From: Paragorgia papillata
Taxonomy: Eukaryota > Cnidaria > Anthozoa > Scleralcyonacea > Coralliidae
Assembly: GCA_035771165.1 (NCBI GenBank)
Contig: JAWNZC010000001.1
Coordinates: 1,980,501-2,044,500, forward strand
Direction: 5' to 3'
Length of the DNA: 64,000 bases
The notes below the pieces were generated by a model that did not search any database, had not been told where the DNA came from, and saw nothing but the letters and a program-made list of their open reading frames with translations. Positions 22,372-33,196 of this stretch are shown here, one piece after another; the first letter of the stretch is position 1; each line of letters opens with the position of its first letter. A program made the position numbers and the translations under genes.

Positions 22372-22706
22372 CATTAAAACCAGAGGGCTTCACTCGGGGC
22401 GACTCCAGTAAAAAGCATTTTATTTTGTTCAAAATCTTTTTTTGCAGTTTAATTCCGAGATAAATTTCCAGCAAAACTGTGTCAGCGTTTTTTGATATGT
22501 CGAGTTTTGCTGATTTTATTGACGACCAAAGTTGAAAATGCTGTTTTCCCACCAACATTCGGACAAAAGAAGTCATAAATTGAATTAGCAGGCAATATAT
22601 AAAAAACGCTGACACCGTTTTGCTGGAAGTTTATCTCGGAAATTTTTGAACAAAAAATGAAACGCTTTGTTCTTAAGTCGCCCCGAGTGAAGCCCTCTGG
22701 TTTTAG
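22372..22706. repeat. Fold-back MITE with AAAACCAGAGGGCTTCAC tips
   Basis: The tips AAAACCAGAGGGCTTCACTC and GAGTGAAGCCCTCTGGTTTT are followed by inner arms TTTCCAGCAAAAC and GTTTTGCTGGAAG. It is non-coding. TA precedes the left tip and follows the right one. Confidence 0.85.
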
Positions 22707-22759
22707 TTTTAAAAATCACACTGACTATTATTGGTTTAATTTTCATTTTATTTTCTCTT

Positions 22760-23546
22760 TAACACTTTGAAGCCTGACGACGAGTCTTTAAGGTTTACTC
22801 TGGCTAACGCCAGACGATTTCATTCAGCACAGGGAGAGGTCCAGGTCTCAAAGGGTTAAATCCTATCTCTTTAACACTTTGAACCCTGACGACGAGTCTT
22901 CAGAGTCGGACTGGCCCTATGTGCCAATGGCACATGCGCCCCCTTAGCATGCCGTTCCTGCGCCCCTTTTCCGTTGTATAATATTATATTTGATATATAG
23001 TGCAATTCCTATTTAAGAATCCGATTTTGGATTTATAGTCGTTTTACGTTTTAATCAGTATGGTACAGCTAATAGTATATTACGATTAAATAATATTTTA
23101 GTACGCTTCACGCAGCTGACAGCAGCTGACCACATGTCCTCATGATGTATGCCTTGCATGTTATGGTATATTCCTATATAAAATGAGTATATTTGAATAT
23201 TTTGTTTAGTATTTTATATCCTTCAAAACTCTTTCAAACCCCCCTCAAAATGCAGGAAATGCTATTTCAGAGACTCTAAAATTCAAAATTGTCCGGGAGA
23301 GCATGCCCCCCGACCCCCCTAGAAGTTGGTCGCGCCTTCGGCGCTCCTTGCCCCACATGTAGTGAGTATTGCCTGTTTTGCCCCCTTGTTAAATATTCTG
23401 AAAGAAACCCTGACGGCGCCCCTCTCCCTAATGGCACCACCCCTAATACGAAGCCAGTCCGACTCTGCGAGTCTTTAAGGTTTACTCTGGCTAACGCCAG
23501 ACGATTTCATTCAGCACAGGGAGAGGTCCAGGTCTCGAAGGGTTAA
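22760..23546. repeat. Two further TTAA MITE copies, the second split by a hAT
   Basis: The intact copy at 22760-22858 (TTTAACACTTTGAAGCCTG to GGTCTCAAAGGGTTAA) is followed by a second that begins at 22871 and is broken after GACGAGTCTT. It resumes at 23468 with CGAGTCTTTAAGG. Confidence 0.85.
22901..23467. mobile_element. hAT element, 567 bp, 8-bp TSD CGAGTCTT
   Basis: The ends CAGAGTCGGACTGGCC and the inverted GCCAGTCCGACTCTG are hAT-type tips. CGAGTCTT is duplicated (22893-22900 and 23468-23475). The neighbouring intact MITE shows a single CGAGTCTT at about 22783, an internal empty site. It is non-autonomous. The sub-terminal GAGCATGCCCCCCGACC stretch is typical of this group. Confidence 0.9.
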
Positions 23547-23699
23547 GCTAAAAAGAACTAAAAACAACAAAACAAGCGCAGTTTCAGTAGTCGTGCTAAT
23601 TGTGTGTTTAATTCTCTTTAAATACACTTTTCATTTCTACAACGATAATTTAACGTTTGCAACATAAAACACGTCAGCCAATATCAACGCACAACTTAC

Positions 23700-24536
23700 G
23701 TCGCACGCTGCGTTATCAAACCCTTGTTCTTCCAAGAATGTTTTAAACTCGTTCCAGAGCTGCCTATCTTCTTGCTCGACGTAACCGATCATTTTAGCAC
23801 ACTGAATCCTGTCTCGTGAACTCCTCAGAAGTCTTGCTGCATCGCGAGGCCTGTTCGCTTTGACCAGAGAAGTGATGCATTCCTCACGGCACAGTGGCGA
23901 CGACAAGTACCCATCGCCAACCTGGAGCAAGACCATGGCATGCTCGAAGGTCGGATACTCTCGGAGGATCTCCATGAACTCGAATTTACGAAATTTTCCG
24001 ACGTTCCTCGCGTGGTTTGCCGCCATGTGCAGTCTTCCCTGTCTGCACAGGCAAGACACGACCTTCCCATGAGCCTTTGTTTTTCTGTAGACCAACTCCG
24101 CTAGTGTGTAACAACCGCAAGCGCACACAACACCGCAGGAACAAAAACCTATGATAGTATCTCCCAAAATATCCGAGTACTTTAACTTGTTTTGAGATAC
24201 CCACTGAAGCACCAAATCACGTCGGCCTTCTTTGAGTGCTCGTTCAACGGCTGCCGAAGATTCGCTGGCCGATAACCCCTTTTGGCCTGGGCATGCGCAG
24301 TTTACAATGACAGCCTCGCAGTAGAAAAGCAGAGGGGATTTCTCCCCCGGACTTGGTTGCTGTTCTTTGAATCGTTGAAAGGTTGTCGCGGTTCTGAGAA
24401 TATCTTGCGGCGAAGTTGTCGCCACTGTGGCGGCTTCTTCGTAGTTGCCTTGATTGAAAAGTTGTTCGAATTTCTCCATGTATTCTACCATCTCTTCTTG
24501 TTCTTGGTCCATGAACGGATCGTCGTCTTCGCTGTC
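23700..24536 (-). CDS. CLHC1: CLHC1 exon 2 (clathrin-linker-like helical region)
   Basis: The exon opens with DSEDDDPFMDQEQEEMVEYM and then a tandem helical region: FEQLFNQGNYEEAATVATTS, ALKEGRRDLVLQWVSQNKLK, VSCLCRQGRLHMAANHARN and LREYPTFEHAMVLLQVGDGY. The pattern of short helices with NxGxYEEAA and GrldMAAxHA resembles the clathrin heavy chain linker and proximal repeats, where one helix pair is followed by the next. The segment TIIGFCSCGVVCACGCYTLA is unusually cysteine-rich. The exon ends CD|GTAAGT at 23700. Confidence 0.78.
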
Positions 24537-24589
24537 CTAAAATAATAAGAACAGAGCGCGTAAAGCACTATATTTTTAAAGCTTGGTTC

Positions 24590-24949
24590 TCACTTGTCGT
24601 AAGAATCGTAAGAATTGGGGATTTTTCCAGTCCCCGATCGTTTGGGATTGTTACGACAGGTGTGAACTTGGTTGAAGTAACGTCCCAGACAGTCGCCGAT
24701 CTGATCGGAAGCACCGCAAGAATCGGAATAATTTATATTTGGAAAATGCATCCCAGACGGTAGACTTGCTCCAAGTCCGCCTCTTAGCGCTAGTTTTTGC
24801 GGGCGGGTGGAAAGGCGGGAGAGCGGAAAAGCGGGAGGAAAGAGACGGACTTGTTTCGCTTGCAGGTTTTTGAATCTTATTAAATATTCTGGCGGGAAAT
24901 CGCTGAAATTTACATCGCCCTGTTTGACGTGTTTCGGGTTGTCGTACAT
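24590..24949 (-). other. Possible second ORF of the Harbinger-like element
   Basis: On the minus strand an ORF begins MYDNPKHVKQGDVNFSDFPP then EYLIRFKNLQAKQVRL, with codon-like composition. Downstream it runs into TIR-related sequence (FPNINYSDSCGASDQIG, also found at 42466-42753). It could be a 5' exon of a divergently transcribed gene of the element. I do not recognise the family. Confidence 0.3.
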
Positions 24950-25286
24950 GCAATGGAAAGTGGTTCTACCCCTACTAAAACGTTTTCAAGAGTCTGTTTA
25001 ACTCCAACTTCCAAAGATAGCACTTGCATAGCAATTTAGCCTGAATATAATTACCTCCCGAATTACGTCACCGGTCGAAAAATTCACCGGTGAATTTTGG
25101 CGCGCTGCAGGTGGGAAAAGTCCTTTTCAACGAGGAACCGAAAGGTCAAAAATGTTTGAAAAGGACTTTGAGAAAGTCTACCCAGACGGTCGCCGACGAT
25201 CGGGGATTCTTACGACTAATTATGACATGTGTGAACACTGAAACCACTCGTCTGGGACAATCGGGGATGATTCTCCATAATACAAG

Positions 25287-25595
25287 ATGGCGTCCAGCGA
25301 AAGCTACCTGAAATCTCTAGCAGGAACGTTCAGAAACGGTGAAGAGACCGCGTTTATGGAAATTGTAAAAGAATTCCCTTGTCTGTATAATAGGAGTAGC
25401 GCACAATTCAAGGATAAAAACTTAAAATTGAATTCATGGAAGAAGATCGCTGTTTTGCATACCACCGAAGGCAGTCATGAAACAGAAGTTCTTTATACTT
25501 GCAAGCAAAGATATGAGAGTATTCGCACTGCCTTTTCTCGTTATTTAAAAAATGCAAACTGCCTTCGGGTTCAGGGAGTGTCGTTGTCCGTGTAA
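25287..25595 (+). CDS. MADF (Myb/SANT-like) domain protein of a transposon
   Basis: The ATG is in context CAAGATGGC at 25287 and the stop is at 25593-25595, giving 102 residues. Positions about 12-70 match the MADF layout: FMEIVKEFPCLYNRSSAQFK, then a W at NSWKKIA, a V/L-rich turn and CKQRYESIRTAFSRYLK. MADF domains are DNA-binding and form the accessory protein of many PIF/Harbinger elements. The frame is intact. It is nested on the opposite strand in the CLHC1 intron and has no other exons in view. Confidence 0.65.
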   Translation: MASSESYLKSLAGTFRNGEETAFMEIVKEFPCLYNRSSAQFKDKNLKLNSWKKIAVLHTTEGSHETEVLYTCKQRYESIRTAFSRYLKNANCLRVQGVSLSV

Positions 25596-25842
25596 AATCA
25601 TCCGTCTGTTTAAGGCCGCCATCTTTAAAGTTTAAACTTTGGCACGAATTACGACAAGTGTGAACCTGGCTGTCGTAAGAATCGCCGACGGTCGGGGATA
25701 GACTGTCCCTGATTCTTACGATTCTTACGACAAGTGAGAACCAGGCTTTTAGGTTTCGGCTGCGTTTCTGTACTGTAATAAGTGTCTTGCACTAAGAAGT
25801 TACGTAATCTTAATCCTCTCAAAATAGCAAGTATATATGGGA

Positions 25843-26178
25843 TCAATCTCGTTCCCAGAGCCCACGTTCCCCACCCGGGAAACGAGAGACTCTGGGATAA
25901 TCCGTTTCAAATCACAGGATTCTTGTTATTCCCGGTTGAGGTACGCATGCGTAAATATCCGAGCGGAATCTGGATAGTATGTTCTCCTTGTTTGACTTTT
26001 CCCCAAACAAGTCAATGGGGTTGCTGGCGAAGCTCGAATTACAGCATCTACACACATACGGCGAAGATATCGATCGCGGCAACGTCTTCACTGGAGTCTT
26101 ATCGTAACGATATGAAACTGATTATCCCAGAGTCTCTCGTTTCCCGGGTGGGGAACGTGGGCTCTGGGAACGAGATTG
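25843..26178. mobile_element. MITE with CAATCTCGTTCCCAGAG ends, copy 2
   Basis: It starts ATCAATCTCGTTCCCAGAG and ends CTCTGGGAACGAGATTG. Compared with 20324-20743 it lacks about 80 bp in the right half. The interior TACGCATGCGTAAATATCC is shared. Confidence 0.88.
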
Positions 26179-26269
26179 GTATGGTATTATAACCCTTTAA
26201 AACGGATATAGGGTGGTGTTTTAAGTAAAATTTCGGAATTTTGATTTTAAAACTTTCATTGTTTTAAGT

Positions 26270-26770
26270 TAAGGTGAGGTAATACGGGCAACATTTGTCT
26301 TCAACTTGCAACAATGATTTTGTTGCAAGTTGAATCAGCATGTTGCAGCAAGTAGAACCATAGTTATAAATAGAAGGTATACATGGTTTGGAAAGTCATC
26401 CAAAGTCATTGTTCTATGTTCTTGTTTAAGTTTATGGCAATTTGTGCAACTTCACGGTATTGTATTTTCTGTATAATCAAGCAGTCATCCAATAGCAACG
26501 ATCGGGTTTAATTAGTGTGGTCCTTCATCGTCACGTGTTGTGGTGCTCGTCGTCACGTGTTCACAGAATTTACTTCCGTATAAGGAACTCCATTGTCTTT
26601 CAACATGACCATTACTTCAAGTTGAAAGACAATAGAGCTTCCAACCCATATGTTCTATTAACTATGGTAGAACTGGTGGTAATACGTGCAACAACGCTAT
26701 TCAGTGACTTGCAACGCAACAATGTTGCAGCAATTGTTGCTCGTATTACTTCACCTTTAGAGAAATCGGC
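26270..26770. mobile_element. Outer MITE (GGTGAGGTAATACGGGCAAC tips) with a nested element
   Basis: The outer tips AGGTGAGGTAATACGGGCAA and the inverse TTGCTCGTATTACTTCACCT enclose palindromic AACTTGCAACAATG sequence. Between them sits a copy of the 9768-10080 element (about 26353-26668), whose ends read ACCATAGTTA and TAACTATGGT. The outer element is older than the inner. Confidence 0.75.
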
Positions 26771-26932
26771 GATATTGTAGCCAGTCACGTAACTAAATTT
26801 CATGCCTGTACAAAATTTTCTTCAAATTTTTATAAGCAAACCTCAAGAAACTGTATAAAAACGGTTTGCAGGATACCGAGCATGGCAATTTTTTTTCAGA
26901 AACAAATACCGTTTAGCATGATCAAAACACAT

Positions 26933-26993
26933 TTTGTTTTTGGCCGCCATGTTGGATGACACAAATTTGTCATCCAACATGGCGGCCAAAAAC
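26933..26993. repeat. Perfect hairpin containing ATGGCGGCC
   Basis: TTTTTGGCCGCCATGTTGGA pairs with TCCAACATGGCGGCCAAAAA with a loop of about 20 bp. It is a mobile hairpin fragment; ATGGCGG is recurrent in this genome's MITEs. Confidence 0.85.
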
Positions 26994-27159
26994 AAAATAC
27001 ACTATAAATAAATAATAATATATTTTAATAAATAAATAATATATTTTATATTAAAAATAAAAATTCCGAAAACACCACTCTATATCGTTTTACAGAGTTA
27101 TAATTCTATATTCCTGTTATTTTAAGAGGATTGAGATAACGTGACCTCTTAGTGAAAGT

Positions 27160-27695
27160 TGCCTATTGTAACTGTTACTGTAACTGTCACTGTAACTGTA
27201 ACTAACTGTCACTGTAACTGTCACTGTAACTAACTGTAACTGTCAATGTCACTGTCACTGTAACTGTAACTAACTGTATCTGTAACTGTAACTGTAACTA
27301 TAACTGTAGCTCTTTAACTGTAGCCCTGTAACTGTAACTGTCACTGTAACTAACTGTAACTGTAACTGTCACTGTAACTAACTGTAACTGTAACTGTAAC
27401 TGTAACTATCACTGTAACTAACTGTAACTGTAACTGTAACTGTAACTGTAACTGTAACTGTAACTATAACTGTAGCTCTTTAACTGTAGCCCTGTAACTG
27501 TAGCCCTGTATACGTAACTGTAGCCCTGTAACTGTAGCCCTGTAACTGTAGCACTGTATAACTGTAGCTGTAGCTCTGTAACTGTAACTGTAACTGTAAC
27601 TTAGTAACTGCAACTGCAACTCTGTAACTGTAACTTTGTAACTGTAACTGTAACTGCATGTAACTGTAACTGTAATCGTAACTGTAAGTGCAACT
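27160..27695. repeat. (CTGTAA)n hexamer satellite with CTGTAG variants
   Basis: About 85 units of CTGTAA, with interspersed TCACTG, AACTAACTG and CTGTAGCCC blocks. It lies in the CLHC1 intron. Confidence 0.95.
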
Positions 27696-27990
27696 ACAAA
27701 AATAATAACTGTTACAGCAATGAATTTGGTTGAATCTGAAAACCCACTCTGAAAAACATTGGGGGGAGGCACACACCCTAACCCCCTCCCCCCACTTGTC
27801 CGCTTTTGCCTTCCCCCTTCCCTTGTCGGCGCCACAAGATAAGCGGTAGACACGGATACTGATTAGAGTTAGGGTTCAGTTTGTTGTGGTTAGGTTATCA
27901 AAATAATATCGCTTGATGGCATACGAATCGTTGGATTACTCGAGTATGGTAAACTATAGATTTTTTCCTAAATAGAAACTCTGAACTGAC

Positions 27991-28986
27991 CTCAGACTGA
28001 TCGTCCACTGTCAATCCATCTTCAATCGTTTCATCAATCACAAAGTCGTCGTCGTTTCCGCTCTGTTTTATCGCCATCAAAAGCAACTGCAATATATTCG
28101 TCGGTTTCGCCATCACCAAGTCTCTTTGCCTTCTTTCTTCTTTAATCCTTTCCTCGAGTTTCAACAATTTCACTTTCAAGTCCTGACGGCTTTCCTCCAG
28201 CTCATTTTTCAATCTTTCTTTCTCCATTAGTTTTTCAATGAGTCGTTCCTTGGTCTTTCGTAACCTGAAGCGTTTATCAAAGAACCTCACCAGCTCTTCG
28301 ATCTCGTTTCGCAAACGCCGAAGCTCCTTGCTCAGAAACTCGATATTCGTCTGCTCGTTCGGCGAATATCTTTCCAAAACTTTCACACGAAATTTGCCAA
28401 ACTCACAATTTTTCACGCGACCGGTTTTTCCCTGGCCAACTTGACCTCGCAACCTATATATTTGGCGCTCCAATTCTTGCCGAGCAAAATCAACGCCTTT
28501 CGTGGAGATGTCCGTCTCTTTTTCTTGTTTTGTCGACTTTTCTTTCAAGTATTTGTTATTTTCCCGAATAATTTTAATTTTCGTTTTCAAGTCTCCGATT
28601 TGTTGTTTGTAATTTTCAAGGGTTCCAAGTCCCGATACTCGACTGGATAAGTTTCGATACAAATAAGCGGCTTCCTTCTCGCCTCGAAACACCGTCGCAA
28701 TGCAATTCTCGTATTCGTGTTTTATGTCGGACAGCAAGGTTGCGTACGAGCCGTGGTGGAGTATTATTTCCTCAAAACATTGAGAAAAGATGGCATATCT
28801 ATCCTTTCTTGACTTTCTTTCGGAGTTGTCGTACTCGAGTAAGCGTTGGTTAAGTTTTTCTTCGAGACGTTGAGCGAATTCGTCGTTAGTTTTGGCGTTT
28901 ATGTTCCAAGTGGGCTGCTCGCCAGTATAACTTGGTATTTTTCTTTCCGACTTACCGGGTTTAAGTCTTTTCTTTTCCCAACTCAT
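27991..28986 (-). CDS. CLHC1: CLHC1 exon 1 (TSNAXIP1_N-like, coiled coil)
   Basis: It starts at ATG 28984-28986 with MSWEKKRLKPGKSERKIPSY. A region at about residues 38-135 (EFAQRLEEKLNQRLLEYDNS, IFSQCFEEIILHHGSYATLL, EKEAAYLYRNLSSR) resembles the TSNAXIP1_N domain. It is followed by coiled coil at about 130-290 rich in Glu, Lys and Leu (LERQIYRLRGQVG, LSKELRRLRNEIEELVRFF). It ends acidic (NDDDFVIDETIEDGLTVDDQ) at a donor. The ORF would run on past 27991 but the GT donor and acidic-to-acidic junction with exon 2 favour splicing. Confidence 0.78.
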
Positions 28987-29229
28987 TTGAAGCTTAATGA
29001 TTTAGCGAAATCGTAACTGTAAAAAGCTCGCAAACGGAACGACGGAAACGAGTGAGTGAGTGATGAAAGACAGGTTTGCTCGCGCAATTCATGTGATGAC
29101 GTTTCCTAACGGCACGGAATAACGGCATCCTTCATCAGATGCAACGTCAGCACTTCGCAAGCACGTTGACAACTTGACGTGACGTCATTTTATCAATAAC
29201 TCACTTTGGAACCAAAGTCTATGTATATT

Positions 29230-29600
29230 GAATTTTTATTTATTTATTCGGCTTCCATTGTACAATCAATACGAATAATATAAAACGTTCAAAAACTCAT
29301 TAATAATTCATGAGGAAAATTCAAAAGAAATTAAAGTTTAATCAGTGTCTTTATATGTGATAAAGATACCTCCTGATTTACATAAACTTTAGCTTTGATT
29401 TTCTCGGCTTAGACAAGGTTATTTTTCAAACTTACTGCGCCAATGAACTTACCAAGTGGTTCATTTTTGAAGCCGTTCAATAAACTCGCAGTTCGTGTTT
29501 TATCAGATATAAAAACACTCGGCTTCGCCTCGTGTCTTTATATCTGATAAAACACCCCTGCTCGTTTAGTAAACAGTAAAACTACTGTACAACTTTGTGC
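29230..29600. repeat. Fold-back/dispersed repeat upstream of CLHC1
   Basis: ACTCATTAATAATTCATGAG and AAAGAAATTAAAGTTTAATCAG recur, inverted or altered, at 2700-2760, 5785-5840 and 10530-10560. GTGTTTTATCAGATATAAAA and GTCTTTATATCTGATAAAAC are local inverted arms (29494-29560). Confidence 0.75.
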
Positions 29601-29611
29601 AAGTTTTTAAC

Positions 29612-30050
29612 AGGCCCAATTAAGGCCCAACTATAGATAAACTACAAAAAATAATAATTTAAATATATAAGTTACAAATCTAATTGAATTTTTTTACGAG
29701 TAGTTATTAAAAACATCCGTGAAAATTTTGAAATACAGAGTCTCTGAAATGCTATTTCCTGCGTTTTGAGACGGTATATTAAAGAATTCTGAAGGTTATG
29801 AAACGTCACTTTAAACAGCCAAAAGACAACATAATTATTTCAAATATTTGAATACATCCAATGTTTTTATTTCATTTACTTAGGTTCAGGCATTTCAAGA
29901 CTGTTATGACGCAAAAAATGTTTATTTAAATTATTTTAATGCTATTTTTCGAATATCAGCTGAAATTTTTTCTCTGTTCTTTATCATACTATTTCTGAGC
30001 AAATTTCAGGGGCCATGGCCCCCCTGCCCCACCTCAAATACGGGCCTGTT
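29612..30050. mobile_element. hAT-like remnant between CLHC1 and BRE1
   Basis: CAGGCCCAATTAAGGCCC at the left and the inverted GGGCCTG at the right flank TATTTCCTGCGTTTTGAG and GGGGCCATGGCCCCCCTGCC, sub-terminal words shared with the hAT elements at 33197 and 61654. No clean target duplication was found. Confidence 0.55.
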
Positions 30051-30339
30051 ATGTTTGTGTATGTACACGGCATAGGCACACTAAAAATAATATTTCATGA
30101 AGAAATTAGAGCTTCGACAATCTTCAACCCCATACCATTCAGTCAATTTAAATCCATGGTGTTAAAATACTATTGTGTTTGCCGGTGAGTCTAAACTCTT
30201 TTCAGTTCTTGCTGTACAAGCTGTCGAGGCAAGCTGTAACACTACGTTTATTACTGATTTAATGCTTAGATTTCGACCTTGATTTTGCTCTGATTTTGCT
30301 CTGATGCCGACCGATGCCAAGTCTTTCTAAATTGCTTCG

Positions 30340-30600
30340 TTATTGAGATATTTCAGATTGTTTGAGAGAATTAGTGAATTATCAGAGAAGGTTATCTGAT
30401 ATCTTTAATTTGCTATTATCAAACATAATCACTTGAAAATCTGCATGTTTGGTGTGTTGTGCGAGTATGTCAAGAAGGAAGCAAGGAAACCGAAAACTGA
30501 CTGCAAAAGAAGTTATAGTTTGTCATTTTAAGTGTTCTTTCAAATTTAACAGACAAACATAATTTTCGTTTCATAGGTACTGTTAATAAAAAAAAATAAC
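30340..30600. repeat. Single arm of a TTAA fold-back family
   Basis: AAGCAAGGAAACCGAAAACTG and TGTCATTTTAAGTGTTCTTT are the arm words found at 43768-44540 and 53097-53597. The tips are not intact. Confidence 0.6.
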
Positions 30601-30779
30601 CTCGATATGTGACTCTCAGTGAGTAGCTTTCAGACTGATTGGCGTTTCTTATTTATAATTACTTATCAATTTAACTTATTAAATATAGACAGTACTTATG
30701 AACGAACTCGCCATAACTTGCCTGATGCCCTCGTAGTCAACTCAAGTCAACAGGGACAAAATAGATTTTGTGAAGATCA

Positions 30780-30925
30780 GTGGAGTAACGGAGCTGTTCG
30801 GGGCCCTTAGGAAATTTGTGTGGGGCCCACTACCTCCTTAACCTCATCAGTTTAGTCACTAACTAACCCAATAAATTCACAAAGGGTCCCTTCAGGTTGG
30901 GGGCCCTACACTACCACATATAATA
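30780..30925. mobile_element. hAT-like remnant (CAGTGGAGTAACGG tip)
   Basis: CAGTGGAGTAACGGAGC resembles the CAGTGGTGTAGCC tip at 33197. It is followed by GGGGCCCACTACC and GGGTCCCTTCAGG. It is a short fragment. Confidence 0.45.
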
Positions 30926-31179
30926 TAGGTGATCCATAGAAACCATATTCTAGGAGGTGATCCCATGAATACCGCGTGCATGAATTAAGATCCCATGTGG
31001 CCGGAAGTTGCTCTATACTTTCTAGACCCAGTCTTCTCAGCGGTATTCATCATGGCGGCCTCTTGGCATCTTTATATGTTGATGTGTGTTGTTTTGTATC
31101 TTGTCTTCTAATCTTCTCTGTTCTGCGATCTCACTGAATAAAATACAACTGATTGATACGTTTCCTAGCGAACACCACG

Positions 31180-31284
31180 ATGAAACGGGTGAAAAGGGAA
31201 GACAGCGAAGATTCAGGAGAGCCTTCTTCAAAGAAATCGTTCTCGGCTATACCACCAGTTAACGTTGGTCCTGTTTCTACTGAG
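31180..31284 (+). CDS. BRE1: BRE1 exon 1 with start codon
   Basis: ATG at 31180 in context CACGATGA. It encodes MKRVKREDSEDSGEPSSKK followed by SFSAIPPVNVGPVSTE, a short basic-acidic N-terminus like RNF20's. The donor is GAG|GTTTGA and the phase is 0. The 5' UTR lies just upstream, in sequence that reads as an inverse in the CLHC1-BRE1 intergenic region. Confidence 0.72.
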
Positions 31285-31410
31285 GTTTGAACGCGTTGTT
31301 TGTTGCTTATCGTTAGTTTATTGTAGTTTACAACAACATATGATAGTGCTAGACAGTTAGTGGTTCGTAGAGTTGCCTTGTTCTGTAAAGAAACTCCGCT
31401 AAATTGAGCA

Positions 31411-31583
31411 AGGAAATAGAGCAAGGTGAAACGGTGGTAAACTGCTAAGATTTTTAGTAACGAAAAACTGACGTAGAGTGAGCCCTTCACTCTGATGAAG
31501 GACTCCGCTCGATACTTCAGTTTTTAGTTACTAAAAATTTTAGTAGTTTACCACTTTTAGTAATTTTCACCTTGCTCTGTTTC
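31411..31583. repeat. Fold-back MITE
   Basis: TAGAGCAAGGTGAAACGGTG and AATTTTCACCTTGCTCTG are arms. The inner words GATTTTTAGTAACGAAAAAC and TTTTTAGTTACTAAAAATTT also pair. Confidence 0.75.
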
Positions 31584-31606
31584 CTGATCTGTAAAGCATA
31601 ATTCTT

Positions 31607-31915
31607 GCCCCAGGGGGGGGGGGGGTGTACTCTGGCAATTTTGGCTAAGAGTGTCCGAGTGTGCCACTGTGACCTCAAAATTCTGATCCTATCCCAGTCA
31701 TAAGGTGATTTTCCATACCCTATCCTAGACTTAAACAAAAAATCAATCCCCCATCTCAATGATCAGCATCTCAGACCAAACTAGGCACCCTATTCCAGAC
31801 CAAAATAGACAATTTGTATACCCTATCCTAGCCCCTGAAGCTTGAAAACCACACCCTATAGGGCAGCACATACCCATATCCCTTATATACGAGAGTAAAC
31901 CCCCCCACCCATTTC
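31607..31915. repeat. G-tract-flanked repeat (GGGGGTGTACTCTGG family)
   Basis: It starts in a G run followed by TGTACTCTGGCAATTTTGG and ends TACGAGAGTAAACCCCCCC, an imperfect inversion. The interior CATACCCTATCCTAGACTT is repeated in variant form three or four times. Confidence 0.6.
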
Positions 31916-32794
31916 TTCATGGGGAAGTGAAATTGTAGAACTAATTTATATGTGGTGTGGGTGTACTTTTCCAGGGGGCTCTGGAGCTATGCCCCCCAGA
32001 AAAGGCATTTGATTGTTAACTAACCACACAGTGATGACTTAGCCTGCATCCAGCCCAAAATTTCATGAAGCAAAACTGCTCGGATTGGTATATAATTAGT
32101 GAAATTTTTATCCTATGGGCTATGCCAATCCTATGTGACTGCAACCAAAATTCTTGTTATTGCATGGAAAAATTTTGAAATTACATGAAAAATTTAAAAA
32201 CCCATGAAAAGTGCATGGGGAACTTATTCCTCATGGAAGCAAGACTTTACAGTCTGGCTTTGTTCTAAACACTGCCCATACAGCACTCTACTTTTGAGCA
32301 ATTATAGAATACACCTCAACTTTGAATGTGGCCTTAGATCTCTTTAGTATACTAAAGATCTCTTAAAACAATTTCTGTGAGACTCCTTGATCTCTGAGAC
32401 GATAATTATAGTGTATGACGAGGCCCTGGGGTGTGATTAACTTTCTCCTGTCTGTCACAAACACAACAAGAGGGCACTCGGAGACTGCACATATTTCTGC
32501 CAGCAAGTTTTTAGAGACATTTAAAAAGAAAATTATCCATCCTGCTAACCAGACTAGCTCACAAGATCTACCCAATCATGTATGAAGGAATTATAAAATG
32601 CTTGATAAATTGCACTTGTACCAAAATTAATAATGCAAAAATGTTTGTATAAATCAAGCATTTCTTCTACACAGAGAATCTTGTTGACAGATTTTTATTA
32701 AATTCTCATTCAAATCCCAACCAAAATTTAATTTATTGGTCCTTGGTGATTGATCAATCTTTCCACAAACTTTCATGAAAATCTGTGTGGTACA

Positions 32795-32890
32795 TGTACT
32801 TTGTGAGATATCCTGGTGACAGATTGGTAAACAGACAAACAAACAAACAGACAATGAAACAAACAAACAGACAGACAGACAAACAGATGT
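32795..32890. repeat. AAACAAACAGACAG microsatellite
   Basis: Mixed AAAC and AGAC tetramers at 32828-32885. The surrounding 32000-32790 and 32890-33180 have no recognised features. Confidence 0.8.
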
Positions 32891-33196
32891 GGAAACATAA
32901 CCTGGTGGATGTAATAACACATAAAGCAGCTGATGCAATTATACTGGCCTACTGACAGTTCATATATTATACAATGGGATGATGGAAAAACAAAACTTTT
33001 GCAATGCACCATGTGGCTTGCATATATGTGGACATAGATAGTTACAAGCATGGTCTTAGCTAGCCAGCTGTCTAGCTGTCTTTTGGATGGCTTTTGTGAA
33101 TTTTAGACAGCCATTTGAAAAACACAGCTTTTGGGTGCTTGTGTATAAGATAGACGGCTTTTGGACTGGGACCAATTAGAACAGTGTACCTTCAAT

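Larger units (their letters stand above)
24578..25750. mobile_element. Harbinger/PIF-like element carrying a MADF ORF
   Basis: The ends TTGGTTCTCACTTGTCGTAA and the inverted TTACGACAAGTGAGAACCAG give a TIR of about 40 bp (including AGAATCGTAAGAAT), with several sub-terminal copies of CGACGATCGGGGATTCTTAC. A PIF/Harbinger assignment rests on the TIR style and the MADF-type ORF. No transposase exon was recognised, and the target duplication is ambiguous (TTA/TAG). A 400-bp relative lies at 42586-42985. It sits within the CLHC1 intron, 42 bp upstream of the exon 2 acceptor. Confidence 0.75.
23700..28986 (-). other. CLHC1: CLHC1 homologue (clathrin heavy chain linker domain-containing 1)
   Basis: Two minus-strand exons, 27991-28986 (332 codons) and 23700-24536 (279 codons), join in phase 0. 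The donor is CTGAG|GTCAGT and the acceptor is ATTATTTTAG|GACAG. The first has the TSNAXIP1_N-like region and long coiled coils. The second is a helical segment comparable to the clathrin heavy chain linker. This domain order is that of CLHC1 (about 586 residues in human). With 611 codons here the gene is nearly complete, and the second exon ends in a donor (GAC|GTAAGT), so a short terminal exon must lie further left; I did not find it. Its cellular role is not well established. The intron holds a Harbinger-like element, a MITE pair and a hexamer satellite. Confidence 0.75.

Noticed and set aside
27464..27853. Ser/Tyr/Thr-rich ORF of 129 codons
   Set aside because: Translation of the CTGTAA hexamer satellite.
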